From: Xenoacremonium recifei | Lineage: Eukaryota; Ascomycota; Sordariomycetes; Hypocreales; Nectriaceae | Length of the DNA stretch: 64,000 nucleotides | NCBI GenBank assembly: GCA_012184525.1 | Contig: WOFQ01000070.1 | Location: forward strand, 1-64,000 | Direction: 5' to 3' | The notes under the pieces: generated by a model | What the model saw: the letters and a program-made list of their open reading frames with translations, nothing else | What the model was told of the DNA's origin: nothing | The model's database searches: none | Position numbers and translations under genes: made by a program | Shown here: positions 9,554-21,962 of the stretch, piece after piece | Numbering within the stretch: position 1 is the first letter of the stretch | Layout: the number at the start of each line of letters is the position of its first letter

Positions 9554-10681
9554 ATGGCTATCAACAGTGAGCCCACTAACCGTACCAATATGGCGAAAAT
9601 CGATTTAGTCGCGTCCATGGAGAACAAGCCGTTGCGTCCAGAGCCTTCAGGCCCCCACAGACTCTTCGCTGAGTCTGGTGTCACCTATGGCGATTGGCGT
9701 GATGATTTGGTCCGGGACGGTTTCGCCATAGTCAAAGGTGCTATCCCCCGTGGGCGAGCAGAGAAGTATGGCGATGAAATCTTCGGCTTTCTCGAGACCT
9801 TGTAAGTGCAATGAAAGCCTCTCCATATCATTTTGACACTAAGACTCTGGTACAGCAACGGCGGAATGGGATTCAAGCGCCATGACAGCAGCACTGTCAA
9901 GAATGAGAATTTGCCGATCATCAACGAGAAGGGCATGATCATCGGCTATGGAGTGGCTCATGAAAACTTCACCTGGGCTATTCGCCAGGAGCCTGGGGTA
10001 GTGGAAGCTTTTGAGCGCGTCTATGACACCAAGGACCTGATTGTTTCATTTGATAACATCAATGTGGCATTTCCTGGACGTACGGATGTGAAGCCCAACA
10101 ACCCTTGGCCTCACCAGGATCAAGACCCCGAGAAACCAGGTTTCCGATGCCTGCAGGGTCTTGTCAACATCCTCCCTAATGGCGAGAAGGATGGTGGCCT
10201 CATTGTTTGCAAGGGTGGGCACTTGCTTAGTGAGGAGTTCCACGAGGAGTTCAAGAACGAGGAGAACAAAATTTGGGCCTGGACTAAGGAGTGGTACGGC
10301 TTCACTGAACAGGGAATGGAGTGGTTGAAGAACAAAGGCTGTGAATGGATCAAGCTCACTGCCGAGCCTGGTGACCTTCTCTTATGGGATAGTCGCACTC
10401 CCCATTATAACCTCAGTCCAGAGGGGAGCTCGCCTCGCATTTGCATCTACACATGCTACATGCCGGCGGCTGATGCAACCCAGGCGGATCTCATCAGGAA
10501 GAAGAGTGCTTTTGAGAATCTGCAGAGCACTACCCATTGGCCAAATGCCATGCACGTGGGCGGTCCTCCCGTTCTCCGTGACGGCAAGCCCTGCCCCTAC
10601 AACCACAATAAGCCTAGAGAGGCGCCAAAGCTTACCTGCCGCGGTTTCCAGTTGACAGGAATCCCTTACATCTTAACATAG
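9554..10681 (+). CDS. Phytanoyl-CoA dioxygenase (PhyH) family Fe(II)/2-oxoglutarate oxygenase
   Basis: Two exons, 9554-9801 and 9856-10681, with a 54-nt intron (GTAAGT...GTACAG) give 357 residues. The N-terminus DLVRDGFAIVKGAIP is the usual PhyH entry. Iron ligands are visible as WPHQDQD (His-x-Asp) and the distal His in DSRTPHYN; a following SPRICIY supplies the Arg expected to hold 2-oxoglutarate. Family members hydroxylate small molecules and are frequent tailoring or catabolic enzymes in fungi. Substrate unknown. The proximal context (hydrolase, regulator, transporter) suggests a small catabolic or detoxification cluster. Fe2+ and 2-oxoglutarate dependence is family knowledge. Confidence 0.85.
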
Positions 10682-10839
10682 TATGCCTAGCATGCAATGA
10701 AAGGTTATGTCTTCTCTTGTTTCAAACCTCTCAGCCTTATATCAAGACCTCGAAGGTGCCGTCAACATAAAAAGAATGTAAAATATTACTATGATATTGG
10801 CATTAAAACGCGTTTCATCCATCGAAGTGAACTTAGCTA

Positions 10840-13184
10840 TCATCCATCTGTAGGATGGGTTGTGCTATTGTCATTTTCCATTCTCATCAACAAGGTTTCA
10901 AAGTCTGTCCAATCACATCCAATCTCATCCGTAAATATTGGTACAGTAAATGCCTGATCCGACAAAGAGTCGAGCACATTCTCATCCAGTATCGGATCAA
11001 CATGATTACGGGAAAAGGGTGGAACATTAGACGTCTTAGGTTGCAACAAGGAATTCAAGCTTTGGTCAAACCTGCTTGTATCTGGAATATCAACCTGGGT
11101 AGGAGGTTGGCTTGGCTCAGTATATGAAGTTGGTGTTGTTGCGTCTCGAATTATTTGTACGAGCCCCGCTGAGACAGCCCTGACCCGGTCGGCTTCATTG
11201 AAGTTTGCACACATGCCATGGACCAGGTCGGCGGCGGCGGCCACAAGCTACCTGTTCTCAGACCCGAAGTTCGGTTGAGGGGGTTGGGAAGTCAGTCTTA
11301 CTTACACTTTGATCAACTTTTGAGATGCGCGAACTGGGATTCTTCAGAATCTGCACTGCCAGAACGTAATGTGCTTGTAGGATTGGGAAATACGCAGGCG
11401 CGAGACATTGAGGCTGCGAAATGTCTGTATCGGCGAGAAGATGTATAATCTTCCTTGCTGAAGTAGCTACCATTGATTGGCCGTTGCGAATCAAATGTTC
11501 CCATGGAGTGCCCTTTGCGATAGTCTCAACGGCAAAATGGAGAGCATCCTTAGTAACAAGAAGTGAATTACGGAAGAGCATTATGATACTTCTGGGAGAT
11601 TAGCACGAAATTTTCGAGGTGAAACTTGTGAAATGCCTTACGCATTGTGGTAGTGTAGACTGATGAACAATGAGAGGGATTCGTTCTCAGGAAGTACGAA
11701 ATCAGAGGTAGGCCTATCAATACTGTGTCAACAGAACAAAAAAATTATTGCGAACTCGCATGAACATACCTCACATGTGCGGGGAGATTATTAGCCCAAT
11801 CAGTCAACATTATAAATGCCTCTCCAGTTACATTGACCTTGTCTCTAATTGCTGCCTCTAAGGTTCCTTTGTTGGCTTGGTATTCTCGTTGGCGTGCTTC
11901 GACACACCGACGGATTATCCTACTAAAAACTTTGGCCATGGTGAGGATGACATGGTAAGGCTCAAGGGTTGCTGTTCTGAGAACTTCAAGGTCCAGATTA
12001 TCGTAAGAACTGTCGGTGATGCTCGAGACATAACCGAGCTGGAAAGCAAAAAGCTTTTCGTAGCTGTAGATAGCCCACCAGGCCGGGTGGCGTTGATCGC
12101 TTTCCAGAGGGTTGGACTTATGAGGTTGGGTCCTGTTGGCTTGGTTGAGTCCCAGACAGTAGGCCACGGGCATACAAAGCCCCAAAGTTGTCCATGCCGA
12201 TGTAATCTCATCGTTTAATCTGAGACATAGAGAGAAAAGAAACAAGACCTCGAAAGCTCCAAAAGATATAATGCCAACGAGGTGGCCTAAGCAATTGCGT
12301 GCTAGCGTTAAAGTCTTGCACATGTAACTCTCCCAGTCTGGTAGGCCTAAGATACATGCTCCTGCTGCTAGTATAAGACTCCTTCTCAGTATGCCGACAT
12401 CACTGCTATTGAGTGAAAAAGTTGAAGGTGAGTCTGAATTTGCCTGCAAGGCTTCAGCCCGGGCAAGATCCATGCGAATAACTGGGTAGAAAGTGTGAAT
12501 TTCTCGCTCATAGGCATCAAGAAGGGTCTCCACAGCCCAGATGTCAGGGATCAAAGGTACGTTTGGTGGGAAAAGCGACCGCATCGAACCCAAACTGGAC
12601 TCCGGGGGTGAACCGTAGGTGCCGAATTGGTATGGGACCTTTAGCCGAAAACATGCCAAGTCAAGCCATTCTGTTAAGAGTTGAAAGGATGTGGTCCCTG
12701 TGCTCTGACGCCAAATAGGAAGGGGGTTATCGATGGTCTCTCTGCTTGATGGCGTGTCTTCACGATGACCCTGAGACTCAAGAACACTTTTTGGTGATGT
12801 CCTTGCTACTGTTGACACTGACATGGCATCAACTTGTGAGAAGCCAGCTGCGGTGTCCTGCTCGTAGCTTGACTGTGTCCCGTATTCCGAGGGGCTTGCC
12901 GATGCTAGAGACATAGAGTCTGTCTTCTTACCAGCCTCCCGCCGCTGTATTCGTTTTCCCGGTCTTCGAACATCCTCGGTAACGCAGACAACTCCAGCTA
13001 GGAGGCAAGCCTGGCAGGACGGCTGCTGCTCATCACAGCGCGTCTTGCGGCTCCTGCAATAATTGCAAGCAAAATTGAGGCGCCGACGCTTTGTCGGCTT
13101 CTTTGCCGTTGCCGAATTGGAACCTGCCATCCTAGATCCCGAGGCAGAGCCTGGGGATTCGTCGGGGATAGTAAAGGGGGGCAT
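10840..13184 (-). CDS. Zn2Cys6 transcription factor (729 aa), candidate regulator of the 7.4-15.5 kb cluster
   Basis: Four exons join in frame: 13184-11770, 11722-11642, 11591-11306, 11247-10840. The DNA-binding domain is CNYCRSRKTRCDEQQPSCQACLLAGVVC (C-x2-C-x6-C-x6-C-x2-C-x6-C) behind a basic KKPTKRRR. The middle is a fungal_trans domain: EREIHTFYPVIRMDLAR, AYCLGLNQANR, ALGAC-like AAGACILGL. The tail is Ser/Pro/Asp-rich and probably activates transcription. It diverges from the MFS gene across 440 bp and is convergent with PhyH, placing it centrally in the cluster. It is the obvious candidate to read the CGG-containing elements shared by the two divergent promoters. Confidence 0.9.
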
Positions 13185-13322
13185 TATTGGATGGCGTTAG
13201 AGGAATGGCTGTAATCGAAGCAGTGAAGGGTCTGTGCCCGTGGTTTACAGTACCTTGGACACTGGGTGGATTCTGGGGTTCGATTGGCATAGAGAAGCCG
13301 GAAGGGAGGAATCAAGATGTGA

Positions 13323-13519
13323 GATTCCGAGCCGATTCCAAGGTCTTTGTCGAATTTAAGCTGTTGAAGCCAGGACTATTCCCCGCAATCTACCCCATGA
13401 AATCTCGGCTCCACCCCCGCAAACCGGTCGTCATTGGCCTCGCTTATTTGACTCTTTGGACGGAACAGCCAATCGGAGTCTTCGAATTACGGTGGAAGAG
13501 TGATTCCGAGCCGAACCGA
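13323..13519. promoter_or_regulatory. Shared promoter elements, copy 2 (regulator / MFS)
   Basis: GATTCCGAGCCG at 13323-13334 and again at 13502-13513, AATCGGAGTCT at 13471-13481, and GCCGAACCGA at 13510-13519 repeat the elements seen upstream of the S15 hydrolase and PhyH. The presence upstream of the regulator itself would allow autoregulation. Confidence 0.5.
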
Positions 13520-13624
13520 GACCCTAGTCCACGGTAGAGGCTCGTCAAGACAGCCAGCTCTATAAGATTCGAGTCGTTGGCAGCCCAACGACATGATTGA
13601 AACAAAGGCGGACACAACACCAAC

Positions 13625-15487
13625 ATGAACTTACGACAGGGTTCCCTCGACACTAAGGCTGATATCGACACTGTCGAAGATGTCAGTAGCCGTCATGAAA
13701 CAGCCGATGCGGCTGGTACCATTCACCTTTATCAAGATGGTTCCGTAGTGCTCGTCCCGACGCCAAGCCCTGATCCCAAAGGTAAGTGAGCCATGCTGCG
13801 GTGTGTTTCTCAGCTCAGACACCAAGGAATAGCGACGTCCTGACGTTGTACCATATCGTCTGCTCTGGAGCTCGATTGCTGACCACTCGCTGATAGATCC
13901 CCTCAACCTCCCAAGCTGGCGCAAGTACTTGATCATCTTGATCGTAGGCTTGTATTCAGCGATGGCTGTTCTTGGTACCTCTGGCCTTGGGTCGGTCTAT
14001 CCCGAGGTTCAGAAGCTATATCCCAATGATGACCCCGCCCGTGTCAGTGACTTGCTCACGTATCCGACTCTCTTCATGGGTATTGGTAACTTGTTGTCCA
14101 TGCCATTGGCTACTGCTATAGGTCGCCGACCTGTGTTCCTCTTGTCTCTGGTCCTCCTGGCCGCGTCAGGCATCTGGTGCGCGTGTTCCACAAAGTCACT
14201 TGGCAGCCATATTGCTGGCCGCGATGTCTTCAGTATGGCAGCTGGTCAAAGCGAGGCATTAGCTCCATTGATGGTTCAGGAGATTCACTTCATTCATGAG
14301 CATGGCGCCAAGTTGTCCTATTTCATTGGAGTTCAGACCAGTGTGACGGCAGCTTTCTTCCTCGCCACTACCTATTTGGTTCCGGCTATCGGACTGGAGT
14401 GGTGGTATGGCGTTATCACCATAATCAACGGCCTCTTACTCATCCTGTCATTCCTCTTCTTAGCAGAGAGCTACTTTGAGCGCCCAAAAGATGCTGAAGG
14501 TAAGACTCCTCCGTAGCTCTCACCAATGTCAGTTTGCAAGCTAATACCGTCCATAGAGGGCGCTGTTCATTACAAGCTTGATAAAAACGGCAACGTGTCC
14601 CGTCATGGCACTCAAGAAGGTGTCTTCCGAGTCACCACCCACCAGGACGGCTACCTCGAGCCGGAGAAGTACGGCGAAAGGACTTGGAATTACGATCTCA
14701 AATTGTTCCACATGAAGCCAAATTGGGGAGCACTTATTTCGTTCTATGTCGACACCTTCAAAGCCCTGGCTGTGCCTCCAGTTACCTGGATGCTCCTTCT
14801 CAATGGTGCATTCCTAGGCGTGTACATCTACCAAGCTTCGACTTTTGCCAACGTTCTCGTTGCTCCGCCCTATAACTTCAAAACCGAATATCTTGGATAT
14901 GTACAACTGATTCAAGTCCTGGACTGTGTGTTGCTGGTACCAATTCTTGGCTTTGGCTCCGATTTCCTCTGCAAATGGCTGAGCCGGCGTAACAAGGGCA
15001 GATTTGAGGTAAGACCAGTTCATTTGCCACCATCGAGCATACACTCACAGCGTATGTATAGCCTGAATATCGACTTATTGTTGTTGTCATTCCCGTCTCC
15101 GCTGCCATCATTTCCTGTGTTATCTTTGGTCACGCAGCAGCATCGCCATACAACTGGCCATGGATTTCCGTTGTGGCTTCTTACCACCTCGGATATTTTT
15201 CTTTTTTAGCCGTCAACTTAGTTGGTATCACCTGGGCTATGGACAGTTTCCCCAGCAAGTCGGCGCCTCTTTTACTCGTCATTTGTGCTGGTCGGGGTTT
15301 TATCTCATTCGGCTTGAGCTACTCAACAGTTCCTCTCATCAACAAGATTGGCTACAATGGCGCTCTCAACATCTTCGCTATTATCACCGGCGTGTTGGGC
15401 GGGTTAGGATTTATAATGTACTTCGTTGGCAAGAGGGTGCGTATATGGGTACAAAAGAGCATCTGGCCTAAGCAACACGAAGAATGA
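13625..15487 (+). CDS. MFS transporter, DHA1-like (545 aa)
   Basis: Four exons: 13625-13781, 13897-14499, 14557-15008, 15062-15487, all introns with GTAAG donors, joined in frame. About twelve hydrophobic segments are seen. The loop 2-3 signature is degenerate (MPLATAIGRRPVFLLSL), and the long central loop holds YGERTWNYDLKLF. The pattern (NLPSWRKYLIILIVGLYS start, ERPKDAE after TM6) is that of fungal H+-antiporters grouped with caffeine-resistance/HOL1-like proteins, which export or import organic cations and drugs. Plasma membrane. Its divergent neighbour is the Zn2Cys6 factor, so it is probably a cluster transporter for the substrate or product of the hydrolase/PhyH pair. Confidence 0.85.
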
Positions 15488-15600
15488 TCACTAGGTGGAA
15501 GCAATCAATATACCAACAGACACATAAGTTTATGAAAAAGATAATCATAAAAGAATATTGTCTTGGTCTTGTTTGCTGTAAAGGATTGACCCCATATATC

Positions 15601-18116
15601 TCACTGCAAAGGACTCACAGTTATAAGATCTTGAGCGTTGGGAGGAAAATCCAATGCCAGATCTGTGGACGTCAGTCTTATTACAGCTGCATCACAAGCG
15701 GGGATAGCCTTACCAAGTTTATTGCCCCGGCCCTTGATAGATTTGTAGATCTGATGGGTCTGACCACCTCCGACACGTTGGACTGTTGCATGCCATTCCT
15801 TCTCACCCCAGGGGAGATTGACAATTTCCAGATCATATGCCGTAGCAGTGTTGTCACGAACAAAAGGTTGAGTGAACGTTAGCATGCCGTCTGGACGCTT
15901 GATTAGACGATCAATCATATCAGAGTGCATGAAGTGACTCACATGATGACCCACCGGTCAACATACATATTTGCTCTCCATTATAAACTGGTTTACAAAT
16001 CGAAGTCGTTAGCAATCTCTTAATCTGGACAGCGAAGTCTGTTTATAACATACGCCCGTCTGGTTGAAGAACCGGCTGTTTTGTGCAATTTGCAGAAGTA
16101 TCGAGCAGTGGTAGCTGGACATATGTTAGGTATGGTTTCCCCAGCAGAATATTTCAAGCGCACCGCTGCAGCAGTAATTTCTGGCGAGGTTTGTCAGCAT
16201 ACTTCCCAAACGTGGTCGGCGATCTCTATGTGCACTAACCCTCAAGCATGGTATAATCAACTTGATAATTGTTCAACATTACCTGGACCATTGTCCTGTT
16301 CGGTGAAATCCCAGCCAAAGCTGAGAATCCATTGCTAGATGAACCCGCGAGCTCAAGACGATCGGGTGTTTTTGTTACCATCTGGCCGGATAAGACCCAT
16401 GCGGAGGCTGCATTAAGGGGAACATCTCCGTGGCCAGTCTTATTATACCAAGCTTGCTAAGTGAGATTCCCGTCAGTGTGTATTCGTTATGCCGTATGCT
16501 GGATTACTTACGAAATAGTCTTCACCATATCCGTATCCTCCGTATCCCATACCAGGCCAGCTCCATGCCTGTTCAACATCGGCGTCTTGCCCGTACATCG
16601 CCTAAGAAGATCTCGTCAAACGAACTCCAAACCTAGAAAAAGGCCGCTAGTAATTACCACAGCAACTATCCAAGAAGCAAAGGATGCGGGATCCCAATAC
16701 GAGGCAAGAGATTCAGCAGTGGTGGGTAAGATGCGAAGTGGAGTGCGGTTATGCTGCGGACATGATTAGCAAATCGTAGGCTCTCTTTCTCTCTCTTTCT
16801 ATACCTCAGTGACCCAAATTGGTAGGTCTGATAGGCCGGCTGGGACGAGATAAAGCTCTCGAAATTGAGCTGTTGCTCTGACCAGTTCGTAAGGATTCCA
16901 GTTGAGCATTGATGCTAGGAGGACGTCAGTAGAAGCATTTGCCCAGAGGGAGAAAGGTCAACGCAGACCATCCCAATGAAATGTGGCAGCTTTTATTGGC
17001 ACCTTGTTCTTTGCCACGTCGCTATAGAACTGCGTTTTCCAGGGGTCAGGTAGGGTATAACTCGCAGACGGCGTCCACAATCGTTTCAGGCCCCAAGCAC
17101 CCACACCAGCCTTGGTACTGGCACGTGCAACACCGTTTGCAAATGCGGAGTAGTACGCCAAACTATTATTGTAGGAAGTATCTCCCGGCGTATAAAGCTG
17201 TGGCGATTAGCAAGGTTTTGAGGTCAAGGCGCATCCAGATAGGGGCGTCTCTCACAAGATCGGCTTCGGGATAGAAGTCCCATAGCTCAATAGCATCCCT
17301 GAAACCAGATTTGTGGGCACCGTTTCTGGTAAAAAGGTTTTTCACGTCAGTCCCTCTCTCGGACAAAGTCTGGTTTGAGCTGCAAGGTTTCGTAGGCCTA
17401 CAAGTAACGATCGGTGATCATATATCCCATGCCCTCCATTTGGTCGAGGGTATACTGAGTCATGTTGAAGTGGCTACCTTCTTCGAATTGGGCAGATGCC
17501 TGTCGACAAATATTAATCTTTGAAACTTGACTGCACCCAGCTGTGAATTTGTGAGGGTTCACCTTGACACCACCACTGACCACGAATTTCACTCTTGCGT
17601 CAGCCTGAGCCTCAAATTAGGAAAGCCGTAAAGTATATATTCTGGTATTTCTGTAACCAACATTTGTAAAGTTATAGTTGCTGATGTTGTATGCGTCTCC
17701 GGCTGACCCCTTCTGACCTCCTCCCAGAAATACATCGGGGAAGGAGTCTCCTGGTGTCAATATCGCACTTATCATAAGACCTATCAGATGCTCACATATA
17801 CAAACATGCTCAACTGCGCTATCCTTCCAATGCTGGTGCATTTGGGGAGATTGATCGTCAAATTGGTCCGTGGCATCACTATCGGTGGCTAATGCGCATG
17901 TGAACACCTCAATCAGCCCAAATGACATCGCCGGCTAGGTTACGACGAATACCCACGAGCAACCGCATTGTTAGTCCCCTGTAGATTCTTGAGTCTGCCA
18001 GTGACTGCGCTGGAATCAACAACGATGTGGGGGGTGTTGGTGGCAGCAGCTGCCACAGAGGCGACCATCCAGCTCCCGCTAAGGGGCAAAGAGAGGAGAA
18101 AATAAGAGAGAAGCAT
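15601..18116 (-). CDS. Secreted GH39-like glycoside hydrolase, many introns
   Basis: ATG 18116 starts a signal peptide (MLLSYFLLSLPLSGSW...) followed by VVDSSAVTGRLKNLQGTNN, the usual start of fungal GH39-like enzymes. Introns had to be placed by eye. Supported joins give ELWDFYPEADL+LYTPGDTSYNNS; FHWD+ASMLNWNPYELVRATAQF...GLSDLPIWVTE (the strand-7 Glu at the expected nucleophile position); QAWSWPGMGYGGYGYGEDYF+QAWYNKTGHGDVPL; and a C-terminal beta-sandwich with LEIVNLPWGEKEWHATVQRV. The segments around 17.85 kb and 17.4 kb did not join cleanly, so an unrecognised intron or a lesion remains possible. Expected to act outside the cell on plant or microbial glycans, feeding the adjacent GH78 enzyme. 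GH39 includes beta-xylosidases and iduronidases; the substrate is open. Confidence 0.6.
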
Positions 18117-18870
18117 ACTTTCAGACACAGAAGCTTAATGAAGGCTCGATTTGAGGTTTGATATTTCAAGAAAGAAGTGTCATCAGAAGGGTAATCAGCA
18201 CTGTTTTGTACATCAACATCGACGCGCTAAGGAAGCGCCTCTATCATGTTTCCTCTCGCATCTCGACTTAATTGAGACCGAAGCCGCTCCCTCTGGGACC
18301 TTCTCGCGGGCTAAACACCCTGCTTGTAACCAATATTCCCCTGCCATCTGCTTAGCAATAGCACGCGCTCGCGCTCTGACAGGTGAGGTTTGGGCCTCCC
18401 CGCATTCTCACCAGCTGGACGTGGAGTGTCCGACGCGGGGTACGTCTGGGGTCTTGCAAGGCCGTTGATTCGGCCCTCTGTTAGCCTCGGGGAAGGGCCG
18501 ACGAGGGGTTAATGGTCTGCCTGGTTGACAAATTATTTTCACAACATCTATCTGTCTGACCATGCCCAAGGCTCTTCGCTGACCCTGCAGTGTCCAACGC
18601 CGAGGAGCATAGACTAGTTCGAGATCTCGCCATTGACGGCTAATTTTGTCCTCGTCCTCTGTCTGTATGAGCCCTGATTGAGGTGCCCAGTGTCCAGAAG
18701 TGAATAGAAAGAAACTGGGCGAAGGTAATCATAAACCCCCCAAGTGTCTGGCATATAATTTCCAAATTGAATTCCGTTATATATATAGATTGCTATATTA
18801 ATTACTCTATTTATTTAATCCCTTAGATCTAGGATAAACTCGATAAGAATCCTAATTTTGTATCTGTTGA
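18117..18870. other. Intergenic, promoter of the GH39-like gene
   Basis: No gene is seen. The sequence CTCGGGGAAGGGCCGACGAG near 18486-18505 contains GGGCCGACGA, which is repeated near 26344-26353 in the promoter region of the sugar transporter, so it may be a second shared element of this glycan block. The end near 18770-18860 is AT-rich and probably holds the GH78 polyadenylation region. Confidence 0.35.
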
Positions 18871-21618
18871 TCAAGGCGAATCATCATCGTGAGGGTAGTA
18901 TTGGGGATAAATAGGCAACGGTGGCCATGCAGGGCGTTCGTAATCGGCTTCGAAGTGATGAACCCCTGAACCAACTACGAGACCCGCAACCTTCTGAGCC
19001 TTGGTATTGGGCAGTTTGACCTCGGCAACCGTATTTGGAGGGACCTGCACTGTCAAGTGGAATTTTGGTCCCTTGATACTCCATTTGACGGATATCATTC
19101 CATAGGGGCTTAGAAATTCAGCACTAGCATGTTCGAGGTCGCCTCCAGGGATCGGTGCAACGGAGAACTTCTGCCAGCCGGGGCTCAAAGGGGCCAATCC
19201 TGCTATGTAGCGATGTATCCAATCCGCCACCGCCCCGAGAGCGTAGTGGTTGAAGCTCGTCATCTCGCCAGGATTAATCCTACCGTCTGGCAATTTGCTA
19301 TCCCATCGCTCCCACATGGTCGTCGCTCCCATAGACACTTGGTAAAGCCAGCTTGGGACCTTGCGATGATACAACATCCGATAGAACAGCTGAGATTCTC
19401 CAACCTGGGAAAGAGCGTGTCCAATCACAGGTGTGCCTGCAAACCCGGTTGCAATCTTAAATCTTGAGTTCCGCAAAATGAGATGCTTGAGCCGGCTTGC
19501 CGCCGTGGCTTCTTGTTCTGGACTCTCAAGGAGCTGGAAATAGATGCTGAGCACAAGAGCAGTTTGGCTATCGCAAACAACCCGACCCTCTGGTGATACA
19601 AACCGTCGTTGGAATGCGGCCTTGACTTGGGCATATGAACTGTCATAAGACTCGGCTAGCTTACCTAGCCCTAGGGCTAGGCAAATTTCGTGCATGAGAG
19701 AAGTCATCTTCACCAAGTATGCATTCGCCACGAATTGCGGATCGGTGATCGAGTTTCCAGGATCGTCGGGAGGCGCGAGAGGATCCAGCCAGTCACCAAA
19801 CTGATATGAATCCTCTTCCCAGAGACCGGTGGCTTGGTCGCGTGGAATGCCTTGAGTCATCCATTTTTCCATGCTCTCCATTTGTTGCCGTAATATCTCC
19901 TTGTCGGCATACGACGTATATAGAGCCCAAGGCAGACCAACCAAAACGTCGCCCCAGATGGCAGTAGGATATCTAGTGTCATCGAGAAAGGCATTGGGGC
20001 AAAAGAATGGAGGCACACTACCATGCTCCTGTAGTTGTTCTGCAGCAAGATCCTTCAGCCAACCTCTGAGCATCCCTGAGGTATCATAAAGAAAGTTGGC
20101 AGTTGGGCTGAAAACGTGGATATCGCCAGTCCATCCCAAGCGCTCATCGCGTTGAGGACAATCTGTCGGTACGCTAAGAAAGTTTCCCTTCATTCCCCAG
20201 CGAATGTTTTCTAATACAAGTCAGCATATTCCTGGAGGGCTGACAGAAATTACATATTCGAGAGGCGATTACAACTTACGATGGAGTTGATTAAGCAGAG
20301 GATTGGAGCAGTTGAACCGCCCGGTCTGCTCCATGTCGGTGTGAACAACGACAGCTGTAACGGAGCTCAAGTCGAATCTTGTCGCTTCAGAACCAAGGCC
20401 ATCAATTTGCACGTAGCGGAAGCCATGGAAAGTGAACTTGGGTTCCCAAACCTGGTCTTCTCCAGACAAAAATACAGTGTCACTGGCTTTACAAATCCGC
20501 AACGGCCGCGTAGCTATCTCCTCATCTTCCAACTCTTCAGCGAACTGGAATCTGACGGTCTGACCCTTGGGACCGCTCAGGCGGACTCGCACCCATCCGA
20601 CTACATTTTGGCCGAAGTCGACGACAATCTTCTCTGTTGGCGTCGTGAGTACCGACTTTGCCGGTAGTGTCTCGATCGCCCGCACTGGTGGTCCGTCGGG
20701 GGCTACCAAGGAGGCGCTGGGCAGAGCCTTCACCTTGACCTTGCCCCAGGAGGCATCGTCAAACCCTGGAGCGCGCCATCCCTTTGGCTCGAGCGAGAGA
20801 TCGCACACCTCACCGTCGTAGATTTCTGACGTGATAATACTTCCGGTGCCGAATTTCCAATCTGAATCAGAGTTGACGACAGTTCTCGTGCCATCAGACG
20901 CCTCGATGATTAGCATGGCCATGAGACCGACTTCCTCGCCCCAAATGTTTCGCACACCGCCCAAGAAGCCGAGACGACCACAAAACCAGCCTTCAGCAAC
21001 CTGCGCACTGATAACGTTCTCCCCGGGCGTCAACATCTGGGTGACATCGAAGGTCTGATACACCAGCCGGTGCGTATAAGAAGTCCACCCAGGCGCGAGA
21101 GCATGGTCGCCGACTCGTATGTCATTGATGTGGGCTTCATAGACACCGTGTGCGGTGATGTAGAGCCGCGCCTTGTTAATGCTTTGGTCCAAGTGAAAGT
21201 TCCTTCGAAAGAGAACCGGCTGCTTGGGAAGCGAGGTATCGACCGGTTGCGCACTCGAGATCAGACCGCACGTCCAGTCACTGCGCTTCAGCAAACCGGC
21301 CTCAACAGTGGTGGCATCGGACCAGGGGCTGGGATAATTGTGAGGAGCCCGCCCAATAACACGAACTCGAACAGATGCTGCCGTGCCGGATTCAAGTGGT
21401 GTGCTGGGCCACGGAACCAGGACAGATTGAGACGATTTGACGGAGTAGACCTCGGGTGAGGAGGAGGTACCTGATCTCGAAATTTCGACCTCGTAGGATT
21501 CTTGAGTCCAGTCTTCGACATCGCCTGAGAACCTCCAAGACAGTCGCGGGCTGGACTCGCCGATGCCTATCGCAGATTGATGGTGTTCAAACTGTAACCT
21601 CTCAATGCGCAGTGCCAT
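18871..21618 (-). CDS. Alpha-L-rhamnosidase, GH78, no signal peptide (892 aa)
   Basis: Two exons, 21618-20280 and 20210-18871, join LLNQLHQNIRWGMKGNF in frame. The order is the family's: N-terminal beta-sandwich domains (LSWRFSGD..., VRVRVIGRAP), a Bac_rhamnosid_N region (ARLYITAHGVYEAHINDIRVGD), then the (alpha/alpha)6 barrel with TDCPQRDERLGWTGD carrying the acidic catalytic residues, MWERWD with the second catalytic Glu, and the C-terminal beta domain (GGDLEHASAEF, HLTVQVPPNT). Length is typical. No secretion signal, so it probably cleaves imported rhamnosides (flavonoid glycosides or pectin-derived oligomers) in the cytosol. It diverges from a Zn2Cys6 factor, with a palindromic site between them. 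Confidence 0.93.
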
Positions 21619-21801
21619 GTTCGGGATAACCGCCCTCTCGACGATGATGAATCGAAGTTGGGGAAGGGCTTCGAGGAGGGTGCTTCTCAGATGGCCACAA
21701 GCAGTCTCCTAGGCAATTAAGCTACCTCAACTAAAGATCTCCGGGCCTCGGAAGACGATGATGTATGTCTCTCTCTAGTCTCCTTGGAGGCTATATCGGG
21801 T

Positions 21802-21818
21802 TCGGGGGCCTCCCCCGA
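21802..21818. promoter_or_regulatory. 17-bp palindrome TCGGGGGCCTCCCCCGA, copy 1
   Basis: A perfect CGG-N9-CCG palindrome in the 344-bp divergent promoter of the GH78 gene and the Zn2Cys6 gene. The identical 17 bases recur at 26371-26387. A second palindrome, CTCGG-N7-CCGAG, lies about 15 bp downstream (21833-21849). Inverted CGG triplets are the classic target of Zn2Cys6 dimers; the binding protein is inferred. Confidence 0.6.
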
Positions 21819-21962
21819 GGTTGGCGCCATTCTCGGGGCAGCTCCGAGCGAACCCCGCCCCTAAACACTACCCTCTTAAAGCTCCCTCGCATCGGGGCAA
21901 GGCCGACGCCCACCATCCCATCCTCCCCGCCTCCTGATGCTCTATTCGGTGTATTCGCAGGT

